Source: an uncultured Collinsella sp. | GTDB lineage: Bacteria > Actinomycetota > Coriobacteriia > Coriobacteriales > Coriobacteriaceae | Assembly: GCA_902470835.1 (NCBI GenBank) | Contig: CABRHR010000010.1 | Span: forward strand, 1-32,732 | Reading direction: 5' to 3' | DNA: 32,732 bases | Part shown: in pieces, positions 22,098-29,755 of the stretch | Numbering within the stretch: position 1 is the stretch's first letter | Layout of the letters: each line of letters starts with the position of its first letter | Notes under the pieces: generated by a model | Told to the model about the DNA's origin: nothing | Database searches by the model: none | The model's input: the letters and a program-made list of their open reading frames with translations, nothing else | Made by a program: the position numbers and the translations under genes

Positions 22098-23351
22098 CTA
22101 GTCCGCGAGCTTCTCCACCTGATCGAGCATCTTGTCGAGCTTGGCCTTTGCTTCGGCCTTGACCTTCTCAGCTTCTTCGTGAGCCTTCGCCTTCTGGGCG
22201 GCCTTTTCCTCGGCTTCGGGATCGATGACGACCAGATTGGACGCGTCATGCTCAACCAACTTGAGCGCATGCTCGGGGCACACCTTGACGCAGGCACCGC
22301 AGCCCAAGCAATACGTGGACTCCAACGCAAAGCGGTCGCTTCCCACCAGATCGCAGGCAAACGTGGGGCACACGTTGACGCACTCGCCGCACGACGTGCA
22401 CTTGTCAAAATCGCACTCCGGCGTGCTCACCTGCATGTTCTGGGCAAGCTCGGGATGGTTTTGCAGCGTCGAGAGTACCAGTTGGCGCCCGTGCGTGAGC
22501 GAACGGCGACGCTTGGTCGTCGTGGTGCCGCACATGGTGTTGAGCGTGCGCTCCAACTGGGTAATCTGATGGCGATGGGCCTTGAGCTTCTGCGTCACCG
22601 AGGCCAGCGCCGCCGTCGCCGGATTGAGCTTGGTCACCGTCAGGCCCGTGGTGCGGGCGATCTTTTCCATGTACTCCTTGCGCTCGTACTCGCGGCGCTT
22701 ATGGCATTTGAGGCTCTTAGGGTCGACCTCCAGGCCCATGCCCGTGCCGGCCCACTCCTCGGCGGTAGCGATTGCCTCGCCCAGAATGTCCTCACCGCCG
22801 GTGTTGCGGCATTTATCGCACACACCCAGCGGCAGGTACACACTCACGTTGGGATAGTCGGCCAGTACCGAAAACCAAGTCTCTGCCGTAATATCGCCCA
22901 CGCAGGCGACGACGACCTCGTTCTCGCGCGGCATGCGCTTAAGGGCACGCGTGCAGGTAACGTAGGCGGTCTCGTGGCTCGTAGCAGCAGAGACGATATC
23001 GTCATACAGGTTTTTGGGCGCCAAGCGCGGCGAGATGATTGCCTCGGTCGGACAGGCAGCGGCACACAGGCCGCACTTGCGACAGGAGTCGAGAATCTCG
23101 ATGGCGTCTTCCTCGACCTCGATAGCGTTGACCGGGCACACGTCCATGCACGCGGTGCAGCCGCTCTTTTCGTTTTTGCAGGTCAGGCACGGAATGGTGT
23201 TGCCGCGCGGACGCTCCTTATAATCGGCAGGGTTCCACTGCGGCGCCGACGGATCGAGTGCATCGGTCACACCGCCAAGCGGGTTTTTAAGAAAGTCGAA
23301 ACCCTTGCTGATCTCGATAATGTCATCAAACAGATCGTGTTCCTGCGCCAT
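22098..23351 (-). CDS. 4Fe-4S ferredoxin-type protein with coiled-coil tail
   Basis: A 417-residue protein with four iron-sulfur clusters' worth of cysteines in two pairs. The first pair is near residues 50-100 (CLTCKNEKSGCTACMDVCPVNAIEV and CRKCGLCAAACPTEAI). The second is near 300-360 (CTSCGECVNVCPTFACDLVG and CLGCGACVKVCPEHALKLVE). A middle domain includes VTCTRALKRMPRENEVVVACVGDITAETWF and CDKCRN. It ends in an Ala/Lys/Glu-rich coiled coil (EEKAAQKAKAHEEAEKVKAEAK). It is probably an electron carrier or oxidoreductase subunit; partner unknown. The start at 23351 follows AGGGAGGGG. Confidence 0.75.
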   Translation of the reverse strand: MAQEHDLFDDIIEISKGFDFLKNPLGGVTDALDPSAPQWNPADYKERPRGNTIPCLTCKNEKSGCTACMDVCPVNAIEVEEDAIEILDSCRKCGLCAAACPTEAIISPRLAPKNLYDDIVSAATSHETAYVTCTRALKRMPRENEVVVACVGDITAETWFSVLADYPNVSVYLPLGVCDKCRNTGGEDILGEAIATAEEWAGTGMGLEVDPKSLKCHKRREYERKEYMEKIARTTGLTVTKLNPATAALASVTQKLKAHRHQITQLERTLNTMCGTTTTKRRRSLTHGRQLVLSTLQNHPELAQNMQVSTPECDFDKCTSCGECVNVCPTFACDLVGSDRFALESTYCLGCGACVKVCPEHALKLVEHDASNLVVIDPEAEEKAAQKAKAHEEAEKVKAEAKAKLDKMLDQVEKLAD

Positions 23352-23502
23352 GCGCGGCCCCTCCCTGAGCAGTGCAAACAAGCAAGAGATAATGATACGC
23401 TATCGGCCCACGCCTCGGGCAAATTACACGCGGAGCATCTTTGCGGCAAATAGCCCATGGCCTATCGCCGTCTCGATTGCACAAGATCAATCAAGCGCCA
23501 AA

Positions 23503-24570
23503 CTATGCCTCGCGCATGAGCTCGGCGAGCTTTTGCCTGGTCACCTTGGCCTGCTCGTTGGCCATATTGCGTTCGTTTCTAAAGGCCGCATCCGCAACGC
23601 TCATCAGGTCAGCATCGGAAATCCCGCCAAGGCCCAGCTCCGCGAGCGTCGTCGGCAGACCGACGCGCTGGCAAAACTCGAGCACCTGATCAAGCTCGGG
23701 CGCACGCTCCAGGCGCAGCTGCACCACCAGGCCAAATGCCACGGCCTCACCATGCATGGCCTTGCACTCGGGCAGAATCGTCAGGCCGTTGGCGATGGCA
23801 TGGGCAAGCGCTAGGCCACCGCTCTCAAAGCCAACACCCGAGAGCAGAATATTGCACTCGATCAGGCGCTCAACCGCCGGCGATATACGTCCCTTTCTGA
23901 GATCGCGCTTGGCAGCGACGCCGCACTCCATGAGCGTGTCATAGCAGGCACGAGCCGCAACCAGAGCCAAGTGCCCCGGCGCGCCACCGTGCTCGTTAGC
24001 GCCGTGCGCCGCGGCGCACGAACGCGCCTCGAAGTACGTTGCCAGCGCATCGCCCATACCAGCGACCGTCATACGCAGCGGGGCTGACGCGACCACGTTG
24101 GTATCGACCACGACCAGGTCTGGATTCTTCTCGAGCAACAGGTAGCGGTCGAACGACCCATCCTCGTGATACAGCACCGAAATCGCACTGCACGGACCGT
24201 CCATCGACGCCGCTGTGGGGCATACGCACAACGGCAACTCGGCATAAAACGCAACGGCCTTGGCGATATCGAGCATTTTGCCGCCGCCAATACCCACTAC
24301 CATGTCGCAATACTCGGCCTGGGCTTCCTTAGCCATTTCGACAACGGCCTCTTCCGTACACGGACCGTCATAAATCTTAAAGAACGGCTCACTCAGATCG
24401 TCGTCCAGAAATCCATCGACGATCTGCCTGCACCGCCGATCCTCGGTGCCCTGGTCAAACAAGACATAGGCAGCGCAGCCCAACCATGACAAATACCTGC
24501 CCTGACGCGAGAGTTCGCCCGGCCCCTGAACATACCGGCCGGGACCGCCATAAACCATGGGAAGTACCAT
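23503..24570 (-). CDS. Glycerol dehydrogenase-like protein (GldA family), paralogue 1
   Basis: A 355-residue metal-dependent dehydrogenase. The glycine motif is VVGIGGGKMLDIAKAVAFY, followed by CVCPTAASMDGPCSAISVLY. Likely metal ligands are the Asp in MTVAGMGDALATYFEA, His in LALAHAIANGL and His in KAMHGEAVAFG. The N-terminus MVYGGPGRYVQGPGELSRQG matches the downstream paralogue's FNSPSKYIQGPDELAKLG. It lies directly behind GldA 2 in the same direction but after a terminator. The neighbouring protein is about 45% identical by eye, so this is an old duplication that may have a different substrate. Confidence 0.85.
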   Translation of the reverse strand: MVLPMVYGGPGRYVQGPGELSRQGRYLSWLGCAAYVLFDQGTEDRRCRQIVDGFLDDDLSEPFFKIYDGPCTEEAVVEMAKEAQAEYCDMVVGIGGGKMLDIAKAVAFYAELPLCVCPTAASMDGPCSAISVLYHEDGSFDRYLLLEKNPDLVVVDTNVVASAPLRMTVAGMGDALATYFEARSCAAAHGANEHGGAPGHLALVAARACYDTLMECGVAAKRDLRKGRISPAVERLIECNILLSGVGFESGGLALAHAIANGLTILPECKAMHGEAVAFGLVVQLRLERAPELDQVLEFCQRVGLPTTLAELGLGGISDADLMSVADAAFRNERNMANEQAKVTRQKLAELMREA

Positions 24571-24638
24571 GCGAGAATCCGCCCTTCATCAAACAACGAT
24601 TGGTGCAAAGTAACCTGACCCCTTTGCGCCATAGCAAA

Positions 24639-24671
24639 AAGGGGCAAAGCCATCTGTCGGCTTTGCCCCTT
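24639..24671 (-). terminator. Terminator of the glycerol dehydrogenase gene
   Basis: AAGGGGCAAAGCC (24639-24651) pairs perfectly with GGCTTTGCCCCTT (24659-24671) around 7 nt. On the minus strand it is followed by TTTTGCTATGG. It separates the two gldA-type genes. Confidence 0.85.
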
Positions 24672-24683
24672 CCTTACCTAAGT

Positions 24684-25784
24684 TTACTCATCCATAAGGT
24701 AGTAGTGACCCAGTGCGTCGGCACCCAGGATGGCGTTGGCGACCATCTCGGGCGTCACCTCAAACGGCATGTTGCACATGGTGTCCTCGGGCGCGCACGC
24801 GGCCTCGGCAACAATCATGGCCTTCTCGCGCGTAACCTCGGCAACGCCAAGTTCCTTCATCGTGACCGGCAGGCCCAGCTCAATGCAGAAGCCCAAGACT
24901 TCCTCGAGCTTCTCGGTCGGGGCATCCTCGAGTACCAGCTGGACGATGGTGCCGAAGGCGACCTTCTCGCCGTGATACATGCTGTGGCACTCGGGCAGCA
25001 TCGTCAGACCATTGTGGATGGCATGAGCAGCAGCAAGGCCCGAGCTCTCAAAGCCAATGCCCGAAAGCAGCGTGTTGGCCTCAATGATGTGCTCGACGGC
25101 AGGCGTGAGCGCACCCTTCTCCAGCGCAACCTTGGCCTTGACGCCATCGGCCATAAGCGTCTCGTAGCAGAGCTTGGCGAGCGCCAGACCGGCCATTCCG
25201 CCCTTGCCGCCGGCACAAGTGCCACCGTCGGCATCGTGCGTCGCCTGAGCCTCAAAGTAGGTTGCGAGCGCATCGCCCATGCCGGAAACCGTCAGGCGCA
25301 CCGGGCTCGCCGCTATAACCGTCGTATCCATAAGGACGATATTGGGGTTTGCCTTAAGGAAGAGGTACTTGTCGAACTGGCCGTCATCGGTATAGAGCAC
25401 CGAAAGCGCCGAACACGGGGCATCGGTCGAAGCAATGGTGGGGCAAATGATAACCGGGGACTCCAGGTAATAGGCAACGGCCTTCGCGGTGTCGAGGATC
25501 TTGCCGCCACCGACGCCGACGATGATGTCGCAACCGTTGTCACGGGCGAGCGCAACCAGGCGATCGACCTCGCCCTTGGAGCACTCGCCGTTAAAGTCCT
25601 CAAACAGCAGCTCGGCCTTGGCCTCAGCAAAGCCGCCCTCGATCTTGGCGCCGACGCGCTTCTTGCCCGAAGGCGTCACGATGACGAGGGCCTTAGCGCC
25701 GAGCGGCTCGACATAGGAGCCGAGCTTGGCGAGCTCGTCCGGGCCCTGGATGTACTTGCTGGGGCTATTGAAGATTGCAGCCAT
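24684..25784 (-). CDS. gldA: Glycerol dehydrogenase (GldA family), paralogue 2
   Basis: A 366-residue NAD-dependent, zinc/iron dehydrogenase oxidising glycerol to dihydroxyacetone. The start is FNSPSKYIQGPDELAKLGSYVEPLG. The nucleotide motif is IIVGVGGGKILDTAKAVAYY, with CPTIASTDAPCSALSVLYTDDG. Metal ligands are Asp in TVSGMGDALATYFEAQ, His in GLAAAHAIHNGLT and His in YHGEKVAFG. This is the standard GldA length and motif set. It is transcribed alone, flanked by terminators on both sides. Confidence 0.9.
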   Translation of the reverse strand: MAAIFNSPSKYIQGPDELAKLGSYVEPLGAKALVIVTPSGKKRVGAKIEGGFAEAKAELLFEDFNGECSKGEVDRLVALARDNGCDIIVGVGGGKILDTAKAVAYYLESPVIICPTIASTDAPCSALSVLYTDDGQFDKYLFLKANPNIVLMDTTVIAASPVRLTVSGMGDALATYFEAQATHDADGGTCAGGKGGMAGLALAKLCYETLMADGVKAKVALEKGALTPAVEHIIEANTLLSGIGFESSGLAAAHAIHNGLTMLPECHSMYHGEKVAFGTIVQLVLEDAPTEKLEEVLGFCIELGLPVTMKELGVAEVTREKAMIVAEAACAPEDTMCNMPFEVTPEMVANAILGADALGHYYLMDE

Positions 25785-25816
25785 TTTTATCCCATTCTCT
25801 AATAAATAAAAAGAAA

Positions 25817-25846
25817 GGGGCTCCGTACGGATACGTGCGGAGCCCC
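25817..25846 (-). terminator. Terminator of the iron alcohol dehydrogenase gene
   Basis: GGGGCTCCG (25817-25825) pairs perfectly with CGGAGCCCC (25838-25846) around 12 nt. On the minus strand it is followed by TTTCTTTTTATTT. Confidence 0.9.
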
Positions 25847-25868
25847 TCGTTACGATAACAAGAGTCGA

Positions 25869-27092
25869 TTAGAAATCGATGTCGGTGTCGTAGTAGCAGG
25901 CCTTGAGAATCTTCTCGAAGTCGGCAGCCTTGGTCTCACGCGGGTTCTCGGGCGTGCAGGCGTCCTGCTCGGCGTTCGCGGCGATCTCGGGCAGCTTGGC
26001 GAGGAACTCCTCCTCGGAAACCATCTGCGGGTTCTCGGCGTCGACCTTCACGCCACCATTCGCGTAATCCTTGATGGACTGCGGAATGTTGAGCTGGTCG
26101 TTGAGGTCGCGAATCTTCTGGACGAGCGCAGCGATGAGCTCCTCGTTGGTCTCGCCGGGAAGGTGCAGGATCTCCTTGGCCACGTAAGCGTAACGCTCAG
26201 CAGCGCGCGGGTCCTTGGAGTTCCACTGGATGACCTTGCCCAGGTACATGGCGTTAGCAGCACCGTGGATGATGTGGCCGTTCTCAAAGGCAGCACCGGT
26301 CTTGTGAGCCATGGAGTGAACGATGCCGAGCAGGCCCGAGGAGAAGGCGATGCCGGCGATGCACTGAGCCTCGTGCATGTGCTGACGGGCCTCATGGTCG
26401 CCAGCATAGGACTTAGGCAGCCACTCGACGATCTCGCGGATGCCGTGCAGAGCGTTGGCGTCGGTGAACATAGAGGCGAAGGTGGAAACGTAGGCCTCCA
26501 TGCAGTGGGTCAGAGCGTCCATGCCGGTGTGAGCGCACAGCTTGGCGGGCATGGTGTAGGTGAGCTCGGGGTCGACGATGGCGACATCAGGGGTGATGTT
26601 GAAGTCGGCCAGCGGGTACTTGATGCCCTTGGCGTAGTCGGTGATGACGGAGAAGGCAGTGACCTCGGTAGCGGTACCGGAGGTAGAGGAGATGGCGCAG
26701 AAGTGAGCCTTCTGACGCAGCTCAGGGAAGCTGAACGGCTGGATGATGTTATCGAAGGACTCCTCGGGATACTCGTAGAAGACCCACATGGCCTTAGCGG
26801 CATCGATGGGCGAGCCGCCGCCGATGGCGATAATCCAGTCGGGCTCGAACTCGCGCATGGCCTCGGCGCCCTTCATGACCGTCTCGATGGACGGATCGGA
26901 CTCGACGCCCTCGAACAGCTTGACCTCGAAGCCACCCTCTTTGAGGTCGGCCTCAACGTCCTGCAGGAACCCGCCGCGGCGCATAGAGCTGCCGCCAGAA
27001 ACGATGATGGCCTTCTTGCCCTTGAGGTTCTTCACCTCGTGGCGAGCGCCCTCACCAAAGTACAGATCGCGAGGATTGGTAAAACGTCCCAT
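25869..27092 (-). CDS. Iron-containing alcohol dehydrogenase
   Basis: A 407-residue type III alcohol dehydrogenase. The start MGRFTNPRDLYFGEGARHEV follows a strong AGGAGG. The NAD motif is WIIAIGGGSPIDAAKAMWVFYEYP, with the FCAISSTSGTATEVTAFSVITD segment. Iron ligands are in CAHTGMDALTHCMEAYVS and in the MAHKTGAAFENGHIIHGAANAMYLG run. It resembles the dehydrogenase half of AdhE and butanol dehydrogenases, so aldehyde reduction with NADH during fermentation is the likely role. A stem-loop sits in its leader (27133-27159). Confidence 0.9.
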   Translation of the reverse strand: MGRFTNPRDLYFGEGARHEVKNLKGKKAIIVSGGSSMRRGGFLQDVEADLKEGGFEVKLFEGVESDPSIETVMKGAEAMREFEPDWIIAIGGGSPIDAAKAMWVFYEYPEESFDNIIQPFSFPELRQKAHFCAISSTSGTATEVTAFSVITDYAKGIKYPLADFNITPDVAIVDPELTYTMPAKLCAHTGMDALTHCMEAYVSTFASMFTDANALHGIREIVEWLPKSYAGDHEARQHMHEAQCIAGIAFSSGLLGIVHSMAHKTGAAFENGHIIHGAANAMYLGKVIQWNSKDPRAAERYAYVAKEILHLPGETNEELIAALVQKIRDLNDQLNIPQSIKDYANGGVKVDAENPQMVSEEEFLAKLPEIAANAEQDACTPENPRETKAADFEKILKACYYDTDIDF

Positions 27093-27132
27093 ACTGTGCC
27101 TCCTAAACAAGCCCCTCTTAGACTTGCGTATA

Positions 27133-27194
27133 TAACGGAGCACCCGATTGGCTCCGTTAGGACCATTTTGTGCGTCGCCGGCGATAGCGACGCA
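27133..27194 (-). promoter_or_regulatory. Two stem-loops in the alcohol dehydrogenase leader
   Basis: TAACGGAGC (27133-27141) pairs with GCTCCGTTA (27151-27159), 9 bp perfect. TGCGTCGC (27171-27178) pairs with GCGACGCA (27187-27194), 8 bp perfect. Both lie 40-100 bases before the start codon on the minus strand. They could be operators or mRNA leader structures; no U-tract follows. Confidence 0.5.
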
Positions 27195-27590
27195 ATGTCT
27201 AAACGTCTCAACGCTCAGACAAACACTATTTTACCGTTCTGGTTGGTCAGTTATTCACCTAAAGCCAACAATGATGAAACGTTTTTTCTATCCCTGAAGA
27301 CCCTTGTGGGGCATTCATACTCCCAAGCTGGGCAAACGTTTTATCAGGGTTGACCACATATCCCGGGTAGGACTGTGCCCCTCCAAAATGTGCCCCGTTC
27401 GCCGCCAAAAATCGACCGTTTACGGCACTGTGATACCACCCGCGCAACCGAGGTGCCGACATTTGTGCGACATCCGTCTTCGTGGTGCAAAGGTGCAAGT
27501 CCAAGTGCGGCACCCCCGGTGTGCCACATGCGGGTAAACTAGACCTTTATATAGAGACATTTGAACCCTAACCGCAGCAAAGGAGGCCCC
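27195..27590. other. Divergent intergenic region
   Basis: About 400 bases without a gene between the alcohol dehydrogenase and the first helical-repeat gene. Both promoters should lie here, but no clear -35/-10 pair was found on either strand. Confidence 0.5.
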
Positions 27591-28667
27591 ATGGCATTCG
27601 ATCCCATTCAAGAGGATTGCCATCGCCTCGTTCTTGAGGCCTTGCGCCGCGACAATATCCCGCTCACCGACGGTGCCGCCGTAGAGCGTCTGATGGAACA
27701 ATTCACCCGTAACCCCGCGCCGCTCATCGTGCACGACCGCGACCGCGCCGGACATCTGATTGCCAAGGTGGTCGAGGCCGTCGACTACCGCATTCCCTTT
27801 ATCCCCGACGACGCCCAGGCAGAGCAAGAAGAGGCCGCTGCCGAGAACATGCTCCGCGAGGCAGCCGCGCTCGACCCGAGCAACTGGGATGCCCAGCGCA
27901 TGCTGACGGCGCTCACCGCCGAATCCAACGAGGAATACGTGCAGTATCTGGTGTCCAAGTGCGACGAGGTGGAGCACGATCTGGCGCTCAAGATCGCCTC
28001 GGCGCAGGACCCCTACGAGCGTGAGGCCGCAGGCGACCTTATGCGCCGCCCCTATCTGCGCTGGCTCGCCGCCCTTGCGTCACGTGCCCTCATTAGCGGC
28101 CGCTATCGCATGTCGCTCGAAGCCGCAAACCGCAGCCTCGACTTTGCCCCCAACGATCCTGCCGGCGTCCGCCACACCGCGATGCTCGCCATGGCAAAGC
28201 TCGAATACCCCGCCGAGGAGCTCAAGCGCTTTCGCTCCGCTCACTCCGTGCCGTACCTCGCGAGTACCCCGCTGCGCCGCCGCCCCAAAGATGCGGAGCG
28301 TGACTTGGACCCGTGGACGCTCATCGCGCTGATGAGCGCTGCCTGGCGCGAGCTGGACTACGAGGGTGCCGAGCACTGCCTGCGTATCCTTGTGCGTTCG
28401 TGCCCGCACGCAGCCGAGGCGCTCTACTTCCAAACCGAGTTTCCCGATGGCGTCTATGCCCGCGTCAACGTGGGTGTGGGCTCCACCGACGAACTTGTCC
28501 TTGCGCTGTCCGAGGCGACGCCGGTGCTGCAGGAGGGCCTGGGCGCCCCCGACAACGCCAGCTTTGCCGCCTGGGTCGCCACCAACGACATCGTGCGTTC
28601 CCAGATCGACGAGCGCATCCTGCGCGCGGCCGAGCAGGGTTTGCCGTTTAAGGGAGGAGACCTCTAA
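27591..28667 (+). CDS. Conserved helical-repeat (TPR-like) protein, gene 1 of a pair
   Basis: A 358-residue soluble protein, acidic and mostly helical. TPR-like pairs are visible: AENMLREAAALDPSNWDAQRMLTAL, YRMSLEAANRSLDFAPNDPAGVRHTAMLAMAKLEYP, and YEGAEHCLRILVRSCPHAAEALYFQ. There is no signal or catalytic motif. The start at 27591 has an AAAGGAGG site; the frame extends 10 codons further but without support. It overlaps the next gene by one base (TAATG), so the two are co-translated. Function unknown; probably a scaffold. Confidence 0.75.
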   Translation: MAFDPIQEDCHRLVLEALRRDNIPLTDGAAVERLMEQFTRNPAPLIVHDRDRAGHLIAKVVEAVDYRIPFIPDDAQAEQEEAAAENMLREAAALDPSNWDAQRMLTALTAESNEEYVQYLVSKCDEVEHDLALKIASAQDPYEREAAGDLMRRPYLRWLAALASRALISGRYRMSLEAANRSLDFAPNDPAGVRHTAMLAMAKLEYPAEELKRFRSAHSVPYLASTPLRRRPKDAERDLDPWTLIALMSAAWRELDYEGAEHCLRILVRSCPHAAEALYFQTEFPDGVYARVNVGVGSTDELVLALSEATPVLQEGLGAPDNASFAAWVATNDIVRSQIDERILRAAEQGLPFKGGDL

Positions 28668-29710
28668 TGGATCCGAGCGTCTACATCCCCGCCTACCTGG
28701 AGCGCGCCTACCTTGCGTCGCACCCCGAACTCACCGATGCAGCACGCGAGCTTGTCCATAACGACGTGAGCGTCAACCCTCATAAGTATGCGCAGTCCGA
28801 GCATGCCCAGGCGCTGCTGTCCTATGCCGGCGTTCATCGCCACCTGCTCGACGAGCTCCATCGCATCGAGGATATGGGCAGCGACGAGGAGTTTGAGCAG
28901 ACGCGCAACCGCCTGTTCGACGATATGCGTGATGAGCTGCTCAAGATCGTCCGCATCGATGCGCATGTCCTCGATGCCCAGCTGCTCGCCATCATTTTGG
29001 CGGACACGCCCGTCGACGCCTGCCTGGGCGATCTGATGAAGCTCGAGGCGACCACGGCCGATTACCTGCAGCAAAGCGTGCCCGGGTTCGACATGGAAGC
29101 CCCGCACTACTGGGCCAATAATGTTTTGGCCGATGGTGTCACCGCAGCAGACCTTACCGTGAGCGAGCCGGCTCTTATCGGGTGGCTTCACACGCTCGAG
29201 GCCATCTCGCAGCTGTGCATGGCGAGCGCCCGCTACCGTGCTGCCGCCAACTACGCCCGCCGCGTCCTTAAGGCAGAAGGCTATCCCACCCGAGCCGCAG
29301 GCACCGTGTTGCTCGCCCTCGCTCGTCTGGAAGACGAGGACGGCTTTTTTGCCCTAGCCCACCAGCTCGAGGAACAGATGGGAGCAGACGCACTCGAGAA
29401 CTCTCCTTGGTATCTGCTCGCCCGCACGATTCTGCTGTTCAAAACAAACAAGATGCGCCCGGCGACACGCGCGCTGCGTGAGTTTGCCAACCGTTGCGAG
29501 GGCGGCGCGTTCTTCTTGCTGAACCCCATGTACCAGACACCGTACCTTCCCTGCCGACCCGAGCCACGCGATCCCTGGGATCTTTCGCATCAGGCCGTTT
29601 GGGAAGCGGACGGTATTATCTCGGACACTCCCGACTTTGCTCCCTGGGCCAATGCCTGCGAAGACGTGTCGCAGCTTGCCCAGGAGTTTGCGCGCCGCTA
29701 CGGTTTTTAG
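28667..29710 (+). CDS. Conserved helical-repeat (TPR-like) protein, gene 2 of a pair
   Basis: A 347-residue soluble protein similar in plan to its upstream partner. Helical pairs include DYLQQSVPGFDMEAPHYWANNVLADG, YRAAANYARRVLKAEGYPTRAAGTVLLALARLEDEDGFFALAHQLEEQ, and PWYLLARTILLFKTNKMRPATRALREF. The ends FLLNPMYQTPYLPCRPEPRDPW resemble gene 1's SAHSVPYLASTPLRRRPKDAERDLDPW, a hint of common ancestry. It starts in the TAATG overlap behind a GGAGG site. Function unknown. Confidence 0.72.
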   Translation: MDPSVYIPAYLERAYLASHPELTDAARELVHNDVSVNPHKYAQSEHAQALLSYAGVHRHLLDELHRIEDMGSDEEFEQTRNRLFDDMRDELLKIVRIDAHVLDAQLLAIILADTPVDACLGDLMKLEATTADYLQQSVPGFDMEAPHYWANNVLADGVTAADLTVSEPALIGWLHTLEAISQLCMASARYRAAANYARRVLKAEGYPTRAAGTVLLALARLEDEDGFFALAHQLEEQMGADALENSPWYLLARTILLFKTNKMRPATRALREFANRCEGGAFFLLNPMYQTPYLPCRPEPRDPWDLSHQAVWEADGIISDTPDFAPWANACEDVSQLAQEFARRYGF

Positions 29711-29755
29711 TGACGCACTCGACCCGACCATGTCGTTTACGTTAGGAACGGTTTC

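Noticed and set aside
22179..23453. A 424-codon plus-strand frame
   Set aside because: Antisense to the 4Fe-4S protein, Ala/His/Arg-rich, with no motif.
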